Positions 1 to 6,333 of a DNA stretch of 6,745 bases are shown here, piece by piece. Source of the stretch: SAR202 cluster bacterium (GTDB lineage: Bacteria; Chloroflexota; Dehalococcoidia; UBA3495); assembly GCA_009392075.1 (NCBI GenBank), contig VFHG01000014.1:1-6745 (forward strand), in the 5' to 3' direction. Below the pieces are notes generated by a model, which did not search any database, was not told where the DNA came from, and saw only the letters and a list, made by a program, of their open reading frames with translations. The translations under genes and the position numbers were made by a program. Positions within the stretch are counted from its first letter, which is position 1, and the number at the start of each line of letters is the position of its first letter.

Positions 1-3
1 CCG

Positions 4-32
4 TTGACTGCCTTCGGCTGGTCAAATACAAT
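4..32 (+). promoter_or_regulatory. sigma70-type promoter for alaS-ruvX
   Basis: A TTGACT hexamer at 4-9 and a TACAAT hexamer at 27-32 are separated by exactly 17 bp, each matching 5 of 6 consensus positions of a housekeeping promoter. Transcription would start near position 39-40 and give a leader of about 115 nt before alaS. The TTGAC of the -35 box is also the left arm of an imperfect inverted repeat (TTGAC 4-8 / GTCAA 21-25, with GCC 10-12 / GGC 16-18 inside it). This could instead be the tail of an upstream terminator hairpin or a protein-binding site. The consensus match is seen directly; function is inferred. Confidence 0.6.
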
Positions 33-54
33 TCAATTCAACCCCTTCGGAGAG

Positions 55-114
55 CGAAATCCGTAACTTTGGACACCGATTTCGGACGGCCCAGCCGTTT
101 TGGGCTAACCCAAA
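55..114 (+). promoter_or_regulatory. structured 5' leader of alaS with competing hairpins
   Basis: Within the predicted leader there is a perfect 7-bp inverted repeat (CGAAATC 55-61 / GATTTCG 78-84, 16-nt loop). A perfect 6-bp hairpin follows (TTTGGG 99-104, loop CTAA, CCCAAA 109-114). The bases TGGGC at 101-105 can alternatively pair with GCCCA at 89-93, so the last two stems exclude each other. No U-run follows, so a classical intrinsic attenuator is not evident, and I recognise no T-box or known riboswitch core. A role in controlling alaS translation or mRNA stability is possible but unproven. Confidence 0.3.
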
Positions 115-144
115 TTCCAGACAGAAAGTTCAGAGAATCATCAA

Positions 145-150
145 AAGGAA
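145..150 (+). promoter_or_regulatory. ribosome-binding site of alaS
   Basis: AAGGAA lies immediately upstream of the ATG at 155; its AGGA core (146-149) ends 5 nt before the start. It supports ATG 155 as the start, which also places the first conserved AlaRS residues at the expected distance from the N-terminus. Confidence 0.7.
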
Positions 151-154
151 ATCA

Positions 155-3040
155 ATGAACGGCGACCAGATTAGGGACTCTTTCATAAAGTTTTTTGAGA
201 GCAAAGGGCACCAACACATGCCCTCGGCCTCATTGATTCCGGCTGGCGACCCAACCTTGCTTTTCACCAGCGCCGGCATGGTGCCGTTCAAGCCTTTTTT
301 CATGGGCGAGCAGACCCCGCCTTCCAAACGCCTGACCAGCAGCCAGAAGAGCTTCCGCACCACCGACATCGACGAGGTGGGCGACCATAAACACCTGACA
401 TTCTTCGAGATGCTGGGCAACTTCAGCATCGGCGATTATTTTAAAGAGGGCGCGGTCGGTTACTGCTGGGAGTTCGTCACCGAGCTATTCAAGCTGGACC
501 CGGAACGGCTCTATGTAACAATCCATCTGGATGATGAAGAGGCCTTCGCCATCTGGCGCGACCTGGTGGGCATTCCGGAGGAACGGATCTACCGCTACGG
601 CGACAAAGATAACTGGTGGGGCCCCGCCGGCAACGAAGGACCTACCGGCCCCTGCTCCGAGGTCCACTTCGATGGCGGCTCGGAGAAGGGCTGTCACAAC
701 GGCCGGATGATTCCGCCGGACGACCTGACCGCCCAGTTCCGACAGGAGTTGAAATCGAGTGAACCAAGTCCTATCGACGGCTGCCATCCAAACTGCGACT
801 GCGAACGCTTTGTGGAACTGTGGAACCTGGTGTTCATGCAGTACTACCAGGACCCCACTGGCGACCGGACGCCTCTGCCAGCCCCATCCGTCGATACCGG
901 CATGGGTCTGGAACGGGCGATGGTCATTCTCCAGGGTAAGAACAACATCTACGAGACCGACCTGTTCGTTCCCATCATCGACCGGGTCGGTCAACTGACC
1001 GGCAAGACTTACGGAGCCGAAACCGAGACCGACTACGCCATGAGGGTGGTGGTCGAGCACGCCCGTGCTGCCGCATTTCTGATCGGCGACGGGGTGGTGC
1101 CGGGCAACGAGGGCCGGGGCTACGTCCTGCGCCGGATCATCCGCCGCGCCATTCGTTACGGACGGCAATTGGGCCTGACTGGTCCTTTCTTGACGCAGGT
1201 AGTGGAAGTTACGATCCCCCAATTCAGCCGCGTGTATAAAGAACTCGCAGAAAACCAAGATTTCATCATCCGGGTGATAACTCTCGAGGAAGAGCGGTTC
1301 GCCGAGGCCATCCAGACTGGTCTGCCGCTTCTGGAAGATGGGTTCATACCAATCCGCAAGTTGCTGTTAGCCAACTCTAATTTAGGAATCTTGGACGTTG
1401 CGGCCATCGATGCGGCGCTGATGTTGGAAGAGATTGCGGATATCGCGACCCATGGGACATTAGAGATTGTTGGCGACGCCCTTAAATCCAATCTGCCCGC
1501 TGGGTTGGAAAGTCAAAGGAAGTTTTTTAGCACCTTGTCTGATGTCGAGACTTTCGTCCTTTACGACACCTACGGCTTCCCACCCGAGCTAACCGCTGAG
1601 ATCGCCAAAGAACACGGGCTGGAAGTGGACATGGCGGGTTTCGAGCGGGAGATGGACGCTCAGAAAGAGCAGTCTCGGTCCTCGGGCTCGTTCTCCGGGG
1701 GCATGGATATGCAGATTTCCTACGCCGAGTTGGGCGTTGGCTCCAGCGAATTCGTCGGTTATGACCTCACGCAGCAGGACTCCAAGATCGCCGTTATCTT
1801 GTCGGGCGGAATCTCTGTGGACCATGCCACTCAGGGCCAGCAGATAGAAGTCGTCATCAGCCAGTCGCCTTTCTATGCAGAGGGTGGCGGACAGTTGGGC
1901 GACCGGGGCTCCATCATCGGCCCAAATGGCGTCGTCACGGTGGAAGACACCCAGAGCCCGGTGGCGGGATTGATCGTTCAACGGGGAACCGTGGAGCAAG
2001 GTGAGATCTCGGTGGGCGACGCGGTCATAGCCTCGGTAGAATTGGCCCGGCGTTTGGATTCTTCGCGGAACCATAGCGGGACTCACATCCTCCACGCGGC
2101 CCTGCGCTCGGTCCTTGGCGCACATGTCCGGCAGGCTGGATCCTTCGTGGCCCCGGAGCGGCTGCGCTTCGACTTCAGCCACGTTAGCGCCCTGACCCGG
2201 GACGAGCTTCTGTCCGTTCAATCACTAGCCAACGAAAAGGTTCGGGGTAACTTAACCGTCACCTCCCACGAGACCAGCTACAACGAGGCGGTCCGCGAGG
2301 GTGCATTGGCGTTCTTTGGCGACCGCTACGGCGATGTCGTGCGCGTCGTAACCATGGCGCCCGCGCCCCATTCAACAGAAGACGCTTTTAGCGTAGAGGT
2401 CTGTGGCGGCACCCACGTTTCGGCCACCGGCCAGGTTGGCACGTTGGTGGTGTTGGGCGAGTCCAGCATCGGTGGCGGCATGCGGCGTATCGAGGCCGTG
2501 ACGGGCAGGGCAGCCGAAGAGTTATTCGTGCAGCAGTCGGACCGGTTGGAAGCCCTATCTCAAAAGCTGCAGACCCCTGTGGCCGACCTGGAATCTCGGC
2601 TGGACAGCTTCATGCAAGAGAACGACGACCTCCGGAAGCAGCTAGAGGGATTCCAAAAGACATCCCTGCGGAGAGAGGCCGAAGAATTGTTGGACCAGGT
2701 GCAGGATGTCGATGGCGTCAAAGTCGTCGCTGGCCGCACCTCGGCCGGTAGCGCCGATGGCATGCGGGAGATGGGCGATTTCCTCAAAGACAAACTCGGC
2801 AGCGTCGTCTTGGCGTTGGCCGCGGTGGTCGATGGAAATCCCATCCTGATCACTATGGTCACCCCAGACCTGGTTGAGCGGGGACTGCATGCCGGCAACA
2901 TTGCTCGGGACACCGCCAAGGTCATGGGCGGCGGCGGTGGCGGACGGCCGGAGATGGCCCAGGCCGGAGGCAAGCAGCCCGAGAAAATAGACGAGGCTCT
3001 AAGCGGTGTCCCCGCTTTGGTGCGCCAGGGTCTTTCTTAG
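155..3040 (+). CDS. alaS: alanyl-tRNA synthetase (AlaRS)
   Basis: A cytoplasmic class II enzyme that charges tRNA-Ala with alanine using ATP and hydrolyses mischarged Ser/Gly-tRNA-Ala. In order, the sequence shows the N-terminal aminoacylation domain (motif 1 region GDPTLLFTSAGM at 31-42; motif 2 region around SQKSFRTTD 63-71 and FFEMLGNFSIGDYF 83-96; motif 3 DTGMGLER 247-254). The tRNA-recognition helices follow, ending at LYDTYGFP (469-476). The editing domain carries both halves of the zinc site (H640/H644 in NHSGTH and C750/H754 in CGGTH). A coiled-coil-like linker (about 788-850) leads to the C-Ala domain with its glycine run (925-930). At 961 aa it is longer than the usual 870-900 because of an insertion at about residues 396-463. 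A Cys/His-rich loop (176-217: C180, H181, C210, H211, C214, C216) interrupts the aminoacylation domain and may bind metal. It is the first gene of a probable operon with ruvX, 7 bp downstream. The identity is certain. Confidence 0.98.
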   Translation: MNGDQIRDSFIKFFESKGHQHMPSASLIPAGDPTLLFTSAGMVPFKPFFMGEQTPPSKRLTSSQKSFRTTDIDEVGDHKHLTFFEMLGNFSIGDYFKEGAVGYCWEFVTELFKLDPERLYVTIHLDDEEAFAIWRDLVGIPEERIYRYGDKDNWWGPAGNEGPTGPCSEVHFDGGSEKGCHNGRMIPPDDLTAQFRQELKSSEPSPIDGCHPNCDCERFVELWNLVFMQYYQDPTGDRTPLPAPSVDTGMGLERAMVILQGKNNIYETDLFVPIIDRVGQLTGKTYGAETETDYAMRVVVEHARAAAFLIGDGVVPGNEGRGYVLRRIIRRAIRYGRQLGLTGPFLTQVVEVTIPQFSRVYKELAENQDFIIRVITLEEERFAEAIQTGLPLLEDGFIPIRKLLLANSNLGILDVAAIDAALMLEEIADIATHGTLEIVGDALKSNLPAGLESQRKFFSTLSDVETFVLYDTYGFPPELTAEIAKEHGLEVDMAGFEREMDAQKEQSRSSGSFSGGMDMQISYAELGVGSSEFVGYDLTQQDSKIAVILSGGISVDHATQGQQIEVVISQSPFYAEGGGQLGDRGSIIGPNGVVTVEDTQSPVAGLIVQRGTVEQGEISVGDAVIASVELARRLDSSRNHSGTHILHAALRSVLGAHVRQAGSFVAPERLRFDFSHVSALTRDELLSVQSLANEKVRGNLTVTSHETSYNEAVREGALAFFGDRYGDVVRVVTMAPAPHSTEDAFSVEVCGGTHVSATGQVGTLVVLGESSIGGGMRRIEAVTGRAAEELFVQQSDRLEALSQKLQTPVADLESRLDSFMQENDDLRKQLEGFQKTSLRREAEELLDQVQDVDGVKVVAGRTSAGSADGMREMGDFLKDKLGSVVLALAAVVDGNPILITMVTPDLVERGLHAGNIARDTAKVMGGGGGGRPEMAQAGGKQPEKIDEALSGVPALVRQGLS

Positions 3041-3047
3041 CAGGTTT

Positions 3048-3482
3048 ATGCCTGACGAATCGAAACTGATCGCACTGGACCTAGGCGAACGCCGCATCGG
3101 TCTGGCGGTCAGCGGCCCCGGGGGTATGGCCTTGCCTGCCGGACACATCGTCCGAAGCAAACTGGCCCAAGATGTCCAACAAGTCATAGCGTCCGCCCAA
3201 GAACGCCAAGCCCAAGGCATCATCGTGGGCATTCCCTACACGCTACAGGGTGAGACCGGTGATTCCGCCAAACTGGCCCGCGGCTTCATCCGGGCCCTAC
3301 GCCGGGCGCTCGGAGATGACGGGTCCCTGGCGATCTACGAGATGGACGAGCGTTTCACCAGCGTTGAAGCCGAGGGCCTGCTGCGGGAGTCAGGCGTTCA
3401 GCCATCGCGCGAACGGGCGTCGGTCGATGAGACGGCGGCGGTGCTGATACTGCAACGGTTCCTCACCTCCTTAGGGTCGTGA
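3048..3482 (+). CDS. ruvX: RuvX/YqgF family putative Holliday junction resolvase / pre-16S rRNA nuclease
   Basis: An RNase H-fold nuclease of the YqgF family, linked in other bacteria to 16S rRNA 5'-end maturation and to Holliday-junction resolution. The 144-aa product has the usual length. It shows the first acidic strand ALDLGERRIGLAVS (9-22, catalytic D11), the IIVGIPYTLQGETG strand-turn (58-71), the DERFTS block (100-105, with acidic D100/E101) and the terminal VDETAAVLILQRFL helix (126-139, D127). I chose ATG 3048 because D11 then sits where the family has it. An in-frame GTG at 3006 would add 14 residues overlapping alaS that have no family counterpart. The gene begins 7 bp after the alaS stop, with only a weak AGCAGG upstream, so translation is probably coupled to alaS. 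alaS next to a yqgF gene is a recurring bacterial arrangement. Confidence 0.95.
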   Translation: MPDESKLIALDLGERRIGLAVSGPGGMALPAGHIVRSKLAQDVQQVIASAQERQAQGIIVGIPYTLQGETGDSAKLARGFIRALRRALGDDGSLAIYEMDERFTSVEAEGLLRESGVQPSRERASVDETAAVLILQRFLTSLGS

Positions 3483-3492
3483 CCTGATAACT

Positions 3493-3550
3493 GGGTGGCC
3501 GCCCGTCCTGGAAAGCTGCTGCCCGTCCTCTAAAAACAGCATTGCCACCC
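3493..3550. repeat. inverted repeat downstream of ruvX
   Basis: GGGTGGC at 3493-3499 is exactly complementary to GCCACCC at 3544-3550, with a 44-nt loop, beginning 10 bp after the ruvX stop. It could form the base of a long hairpin ending the alaS-ruvX transcript. The loop is large, the stem short, and no T-run follows, so termination is only a possibility. Confidence 0.3.
3501..3529. repeat. 9-bp direct repeat GCCCGTCCT, 20-bp spacing
   Basis: The identical nonamer occurs at 3501-3509 and 3521-3529, start-to-start distance 20 bp, i.e. about two helical turns. Such spacing would put both copies on one face of the DNA, which suits a dimeric regulator, but two copies of 9 bp in GC-rich DNA may also be chance. 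Confidence 0.35.
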
Positions 3551-3587
3551 GTGAGTGAAAGAAATAACCTATCACTCCGACAGTTAA

Positions 3588-3625
3588 TTGACCCCTATTG
3601 TTTACACTCACCTCTTCTATACTAT
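3588..3625 (+). promoter_or_regulatory. possible promoter of the ligase/reductase unit
   Basis: The AT-rich stretch contains TTGACC (3588-3593), TTTACA (3601-3606) and a good -10-like TATACT (3618-3623), but no pair has ideal spacing: TTGACC to TATACT is 24 bp and TTTACA to TATACT is 11 bp. The best-spaced pair is TTGTTT (3598-3603) with TACTAT (3620-3625), 16 bp apart. A promoter somewhere here is likely because the composition changes sharply and a new functional unit begins; the exact hexamers are uncertain. Confidence 0.35.
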
Positions 3626-3686
3626 TGCTATTAGATATTCTTCAATTGGTGTTATTTGGATTGATGATCTAAGAGAGTTAAATCGA

Positions 3687-3703
3687 CGTCCGCTCCACGG
3701 ACG
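3687..3703 (+). promoter_or_regulatory. perfect hairpin beside the ligase ribosome-binding site
   Basis: CGTCCG (3687-3692) and CGGACG (3698-3703) form a perfect 6-bp GC-rich stem with a 5-nt loop. The last base of the stem is the first base of the GGAAGGA (3703-3709) that is the best Shine-Dalgarno candidate for the ATG at 3723. Its spacing of 13 nt is rather long. The structure could modulate ribosome access or be an operator half-site pair. Confidence 0.35.
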
Positions 3704-3722
3704 GAAGGATCGAGCCGAAAGA

Positions 3723-5267
3723 ATGAACGCTGATGCCCAAGTGATTCAAACATCACAGTTGCCGAGCGAGGTCAAAGAAATTCTGGACCGGGGAGAACCC
3801 TCTCACATCGCCATAATTTCTCCTGACGGGCCGGTGCTCACCTATAGAGACCTCAAGCATCAGGTAGATCTTTTATCGAAACAACTGCGTTCATTTGGCA
3901 TCGGGCGAGGAGACCGGGTAGCTATCGTCCTGCCCAATGGCGTCGAACACATCGTTTCCTTCTTGGCGGTTACCGCGGCTGGCGCCACCGCCGCGCCGCT
4001 GAACCCAGCCTTCACGAAAGAAGAGCTACGTTTCTGCCTGGAAGATGCCAACGCCAAGGCGTTCATCAGCTCCCCCACCGAGAGCGAAGCGGTCAAGGGG
4101 GCCCTCCAGGATTCGATAATCTCGATAGCCGTTGGGACCGACAGTGACGGGCAGGTCTGTTTCACCTCCAGCAATAATGAGATTGAACCACCCCCAGTCA
4201 ACCCTTCGGATGCTGACGACGTGGCTTTGGTGTTGCACACCAGCGGCACAACCAGCCGCCCTAAACGGGTGCCATTGACCCACCGGAATCTGTTGGTTTC
4301 AGCCCAGAACGTCGTCGAAACATATGCCCTTACAGCTGACGATGTTTCCCTATGTGTGATGCCGTTGTTCCACATCCACGGTCTGGTCGCCTCCACATTG
4401 GCCACACTGATTTCGGGTGGAGTGGTGGTTGTGCCCACAAGATTCAATGCCATGGACTTTTGGCAGACCGTTGAGGCCCACCATGTGACCTGGTATTCGG
4501 CAGTACCCACCATGCACCAGGCGTTGTTGCGTCGCGCCAAAAGGAGCACGGGTAGTCAAGCCATTGAAATATCGAACCGCAATCTGCGCTTCATTCGGTC
4601 TTGCAGCGCGCCGTTCACACCAGAGGTCCTGATCGATATGGAGGATACCTTCAACATTCCAGTGTTAGAGGCTTACGGGATGACTGAAGCGGCCCATCAG
4701 GTGGCCTCCACTCCGCTGAATGGTGGTAAACGAGTGCCCGGCTCGGTGGGAATGGGGACCGGCGTTTCGATCGCCATCATGGACCAAGACGGAAACATTG
4801 AACCAGCCGGGGTAACTGGCGAAGTGGTTCTAAAGGGCGAAAATATCACTCAAGGATACGAGGACAACCCGGAAGCGAACCGCGATAGTTTCACCGACGG
4901 CTGGTTCCGCACTGGTGACCAAGGTGTGATGGACTCAGACGGCTACCTCAAGCTGGTCGGGCGGTTGAAAGAGATTATAATTCGCTCCGGAGAGAAGATC
5001 TCCCCTCAGGAGATCGATGACACGCTGATGACTCATCCTTCAGTTGCGGGCGCCGTGGCCTTCGGAGTCCCCAACTCGACCCACGGCGAGGTCCCCAGCG
5101 CTGCGGTGGTTCTCCGTGCTCCGGTCAAGGCGTCGGAACTAGTTGCCTTCTGCCGGGCGCATCTGGCGGCATTTAAATGCCCGAAGGTGATTCACATCGT
5201 GGAGGAGATTCCTCGCTCTGCCACCGGAAAAATACAGCGTCGAATCGTCTCTGCAGCCTTCGCCTAA
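3723..5267 (+). CDS. AMP-forming acyl-CoA synthetase, oxalate--CoA ligase (AAE3/Pcs60)-like
   Basis: A member of the ANL adenylating superfamily that activates a carboxylic acid with ATP and then transfers it to CoA. Motifs, numbered from ATG 3723 (514 aa): P-loop TSGTTSRPK (173-181), PLFHIHGL (214-221), substrate-pocket strand YSAVPTMHQ (258-266), RFIRSCSA (289-296), EAYGMTEAAH (316-325), TGD (397-399), hinge LVGRLKEIIIRSGEKISP (411-428) and the catalytic lysine K503 in TGKIQRRIV. The TSGTTSRPK loop, the RFIRSCSA strand, the EAYGMTEAAH block and the terminal GKIQRRIV match, as I recall them, the plant AAE3 and yeast Pcs60 oxalyl-CoA synthetases, also about 514 aa. Oxalate or a related short dicarboxylate is therefore the best guess. 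One oddity: residue 182, normally Gly just after the P-loop Lys, is Arg (CGG at 4266-4268). The start was chosen by length and because upstream in-frame residues look non-coding. It probably forms an operon with the reductase downstream. The family is certain, the substrate is not. Confidence 0.9.
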   Translation: MNADAQVIQTSQLPSEVKEILDRGEPSHIAIISPDGPVLTYRDLKHQVDLLSKQLRSFGIGRGDRVAIVLPNGVEHIVSFLAVTAAGATAAPLNPAFTKEELRFCLEDANAKAFISSPTESEAVKGALQDSIISIAVGTDSDGQVCFTSSNNEIEPPPVNPSDADDVALVLHTSGTTSRPKRVPLTHRNLLVSAQNVVETYALTADDVSLCVMPLFHIHGLVASTLATLISGGVVVVPTRFNAMDFWQTVEAHHVTWYSAVPTMHQALLRRAKRSTGSQAIEISNRNLRFIRSCSAPFTPEVLIDMEDTFNIPVLEAYGMTEAAHQVASTPLNGGKRVPGSVGMGTGVSIAIMDQDGNIEPAGVTGEVVLKGENITQGYEDNPEANRDSFTDGWFRTGDQGVMDSDGYLKLVGRLKEIIIRSGEKISPQEIDDTLMTHPSVAGAVAFGVPNSTHGEVPSAAVVLRAPVKASELVAFCRAHLAAFKCPKVIHIVEEIPRSATGKIQRRIVSAAFA

Positions 5268-5318
5268 CCCGCGTATCATTTGCTCAACCTAACACGCCAG
5301 CAATTCTAGACCTGTTAC

Positions 5319-5322
5319 GGAG
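5319..5322 (+). promoter_or_regulatory. ribosome-binding site deciding the GTG start of the reductase
   Basis: GGAG (within ACGGAG 5317-5322) ends 8 nt before GTG 5331. That GTG puts the Rossmann glycine motif at residues 7-12, as expected. The 63-bp gap from the ligase stop shows no clear promoter or terminator. Confidence 0.6.
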
Positions 5323-5330
5323 TCAGATCT

Positions 5331-6302
5331 GTGAAGATTGCCATTGTTGGAGCGGGGGCCATCGGCGCTTTTCTGGGCGCAAAGTTGGCGCTAGCCGGAG
5401 AGGACATCTACCTGATCGCTAGAGGACCTCATCTGCAAGCGATGCAGGCGAACGGGGTCCGGGTCCGGAGTCCTGAGGGCAATTTTGAGGCCCACCCAAC
5501 CGCCACGCACGACTATGAGTCCATCGGCCCGGTGGAGTATGTTTTCCTCACGGTAAAAGCCCATAGCCTAACGGCCATCGCGCCAAGTTTGGCCCCGTTG
5601 CTCGGCCCGGATACCGCCGTGGTTTCAGCCCAGAACGGCATCCCCTGGTGGTATTTCATGGGTCACGGCGGCCCGTTCGATGGCTCGTCCATCGAGAGTG
5701 TCGACCCGGGCGGCGTGATCGCCCAAGCCATCGACTCATCGCGGGTAATCGGATGCGTGGTCTACCCCTCGACGGTGATCGTTGAGCCAGGTGTGATCGA
5801 GCATATCGAAGGCAACCGGTTTTCCATAGGCGAGTTGGACGGGACGAGTAGCGAACGGTGCAAACGCCTAGCCGCATCCCTGATTGGCGCTGGACTTAGA
5901 GCCCCCATACGCGGGCATATCCGCCACGATATGTGGATCAAGTTGCTGGGCAACGTTGTCTTCAACCCCATGAGCGCCCTGACTGGGGCTACCCTCGTTG
6001 AAATGGCCACCCACCCCGAGTCCAGCGACATCGTACGGGCCGTCATGGCTGAGGCCGATGCCGTTGCCGAAGGCCTGGGAGTTCGCCTGCCGCTGACCAT
6101 CGACCAGAGGATGGATGGGGCCAGAAAAGTGGGAGCCCACAAGACTTCCATGCTCCAAGACCTAGAGGCGGGCCGGCCGATGGAGTTGGAGAGCGTGGTG
6201 GGGGTGGTTATCGAACTTGGCGAGAAGTTAGGGCTTCCCATGCCCCACACTAGGACCCTCTATTCCTGCGCCAGGCTGCTGGACCAAGTCCGCACTCAAT
6301 AG
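5331..6302 (+). CDS. PanE/ApbA-family 2-dehydropantoate 2-reductase-like ketoacid reductase
   Basis: A predicted cytoplasmic NAD(P)H-dependent reductase of 323 aa. The founding member makes pantoate from ketopantoate for pantothenate/CoA synthesis, but the family is broad. The N-terminal Rossmann fold has GAGAIG (7-12), the LTVKAH strand (73-78, K76) and the QNG turn (101-103). The C-terminal helical domain has K204 in WIKLLGN, N208, N212 in FNPMSALTG, and SMLQDL (273-278, S273) followed by E285. These correspond to the catalytic Lys and the Asn/Ser/Glu substrate-binding residues of E. coli PanE. A segment rich in W, Y, F and G (about 104-128, starting IPWWYF) makes the loop after QNG roughly 18 residues longer than in E. 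coli PanE. This points to a distinct subfamily whose substrate may not be ketopantoate, so I give no gene symbol. It lies 63 bp after the ligase on the same strand. Confidence 0.88.
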   Translation: MKIAIVGAGAIGAFLGAKLALAGEDIYLIARGPHLQAMQANGVRVRSPEGNFEAHPTATHDYESIGPVEYVFLTVKAHSLTAIAPSLAPLLGPDTAVVSAQNGIPWWYFMGHGGPFDGSSIESVDPGGVIAQAIDSSRVIGCVVYPSTVIVEPGVIEHIEGNRFSIGELDGTSSERCKRLAASLIGAGLRAPIRGHIRHDMWIKLLGNVVFNPMSALTGATLVEMATHPESSDIVRAVMAEADAVAEGLGVRLPLTIDQRMDGARKVGAHKTSMLQDLEAGRPMELESVVGVVIELGEKLGLPMPHTRTLYSCARLLDQVRTQ

Positions 6303-6311
6303 GCTTCGGCC

Positions 6312-6325
6312 ACCGGTCTGCCGGT
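6312..6325. terminator. possible short bidirectional terminator hairpin between convergent genes
   Basis: ACCGG (6312-6316), loop TCTG, CCGGT (6321-6325) form a perfect 5-bp stem in the 31-bp gap between the reductase stop and the stop of the flavoprotein on the opposite strand. Location is right for a shared terminator, but the stem is short and only CTT follows, so evidence is weak. Confidence 0.3.
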
Positions 6326-6333
6326 CTTGAGAA

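Larger units (their letters stand above)
3483..3722. other. 240-bp intergenic region between ruvX and the ligase gene
   Basis: There is no credible gene here. The first half is GC-rich with short repeats (entered separately) and may hold the transcription end of alaS-ruvX. The second half is very AT-rich (3601-3660 is 30% GC by my count) and looks like a promoter/leader for the ligase. A reading frame continuous with the ligase runs back to a TTG at 3588. Its 45 extra residues do not resemble the start of any adenylating enzyme, so I treat it as non-coding. Confidence 0.6.

Noticed and set aside
33..154. T-box riboswitch or tRNA gene upstream of alaS
   Set aside because: No T-box core sequence, terminator/antiterminator with U-run, cloverleaf or T-loop motif can be found in this stretch.
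485..1258. 257-aa open frame on the - strand inside alaS
   Set aside because: It is antisense to strongly conserved AlaRS coding sequence, shows no recognisable domain, and arises from the GC-rich codon pattern of the sense gene. The same holds for the - strand frames at 1156-1491, 1589-2221, 2560-2973, 3860-4549 and 5762-6250.
1340..1543. Intein, mobile element or group I/II intron in alaS
   Set aside because: The insertion is only about 200 bp, stays in frame, lacks intein splice motifs and endonuclease motifs, and has no terminal repeats or target duplication that I can see.
2930..2946. Glycine-codon run near the end of alaS as a simple-sequence expansion
   Set aside because: A glycine-rich GGGGGGRPEMAQAGGK-type segment is a standard conserved part of the C-Ala domain.
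3006..3047. Earlier GTG start for ruvX, overlapping the end of alaS
   Set aside because: The extra 14 residues match nothing in YqgF proteins; ATG 3048 places the first catalytic Asp at the normal position.
3588..3722. Earlier TTG start giving the ligase 45 more residues
   Set aside because: This part is AT-rich and promoter-like, its translation does not resemble adenylating enzymes, and ATG 3723 gives the family length of 514 aa.
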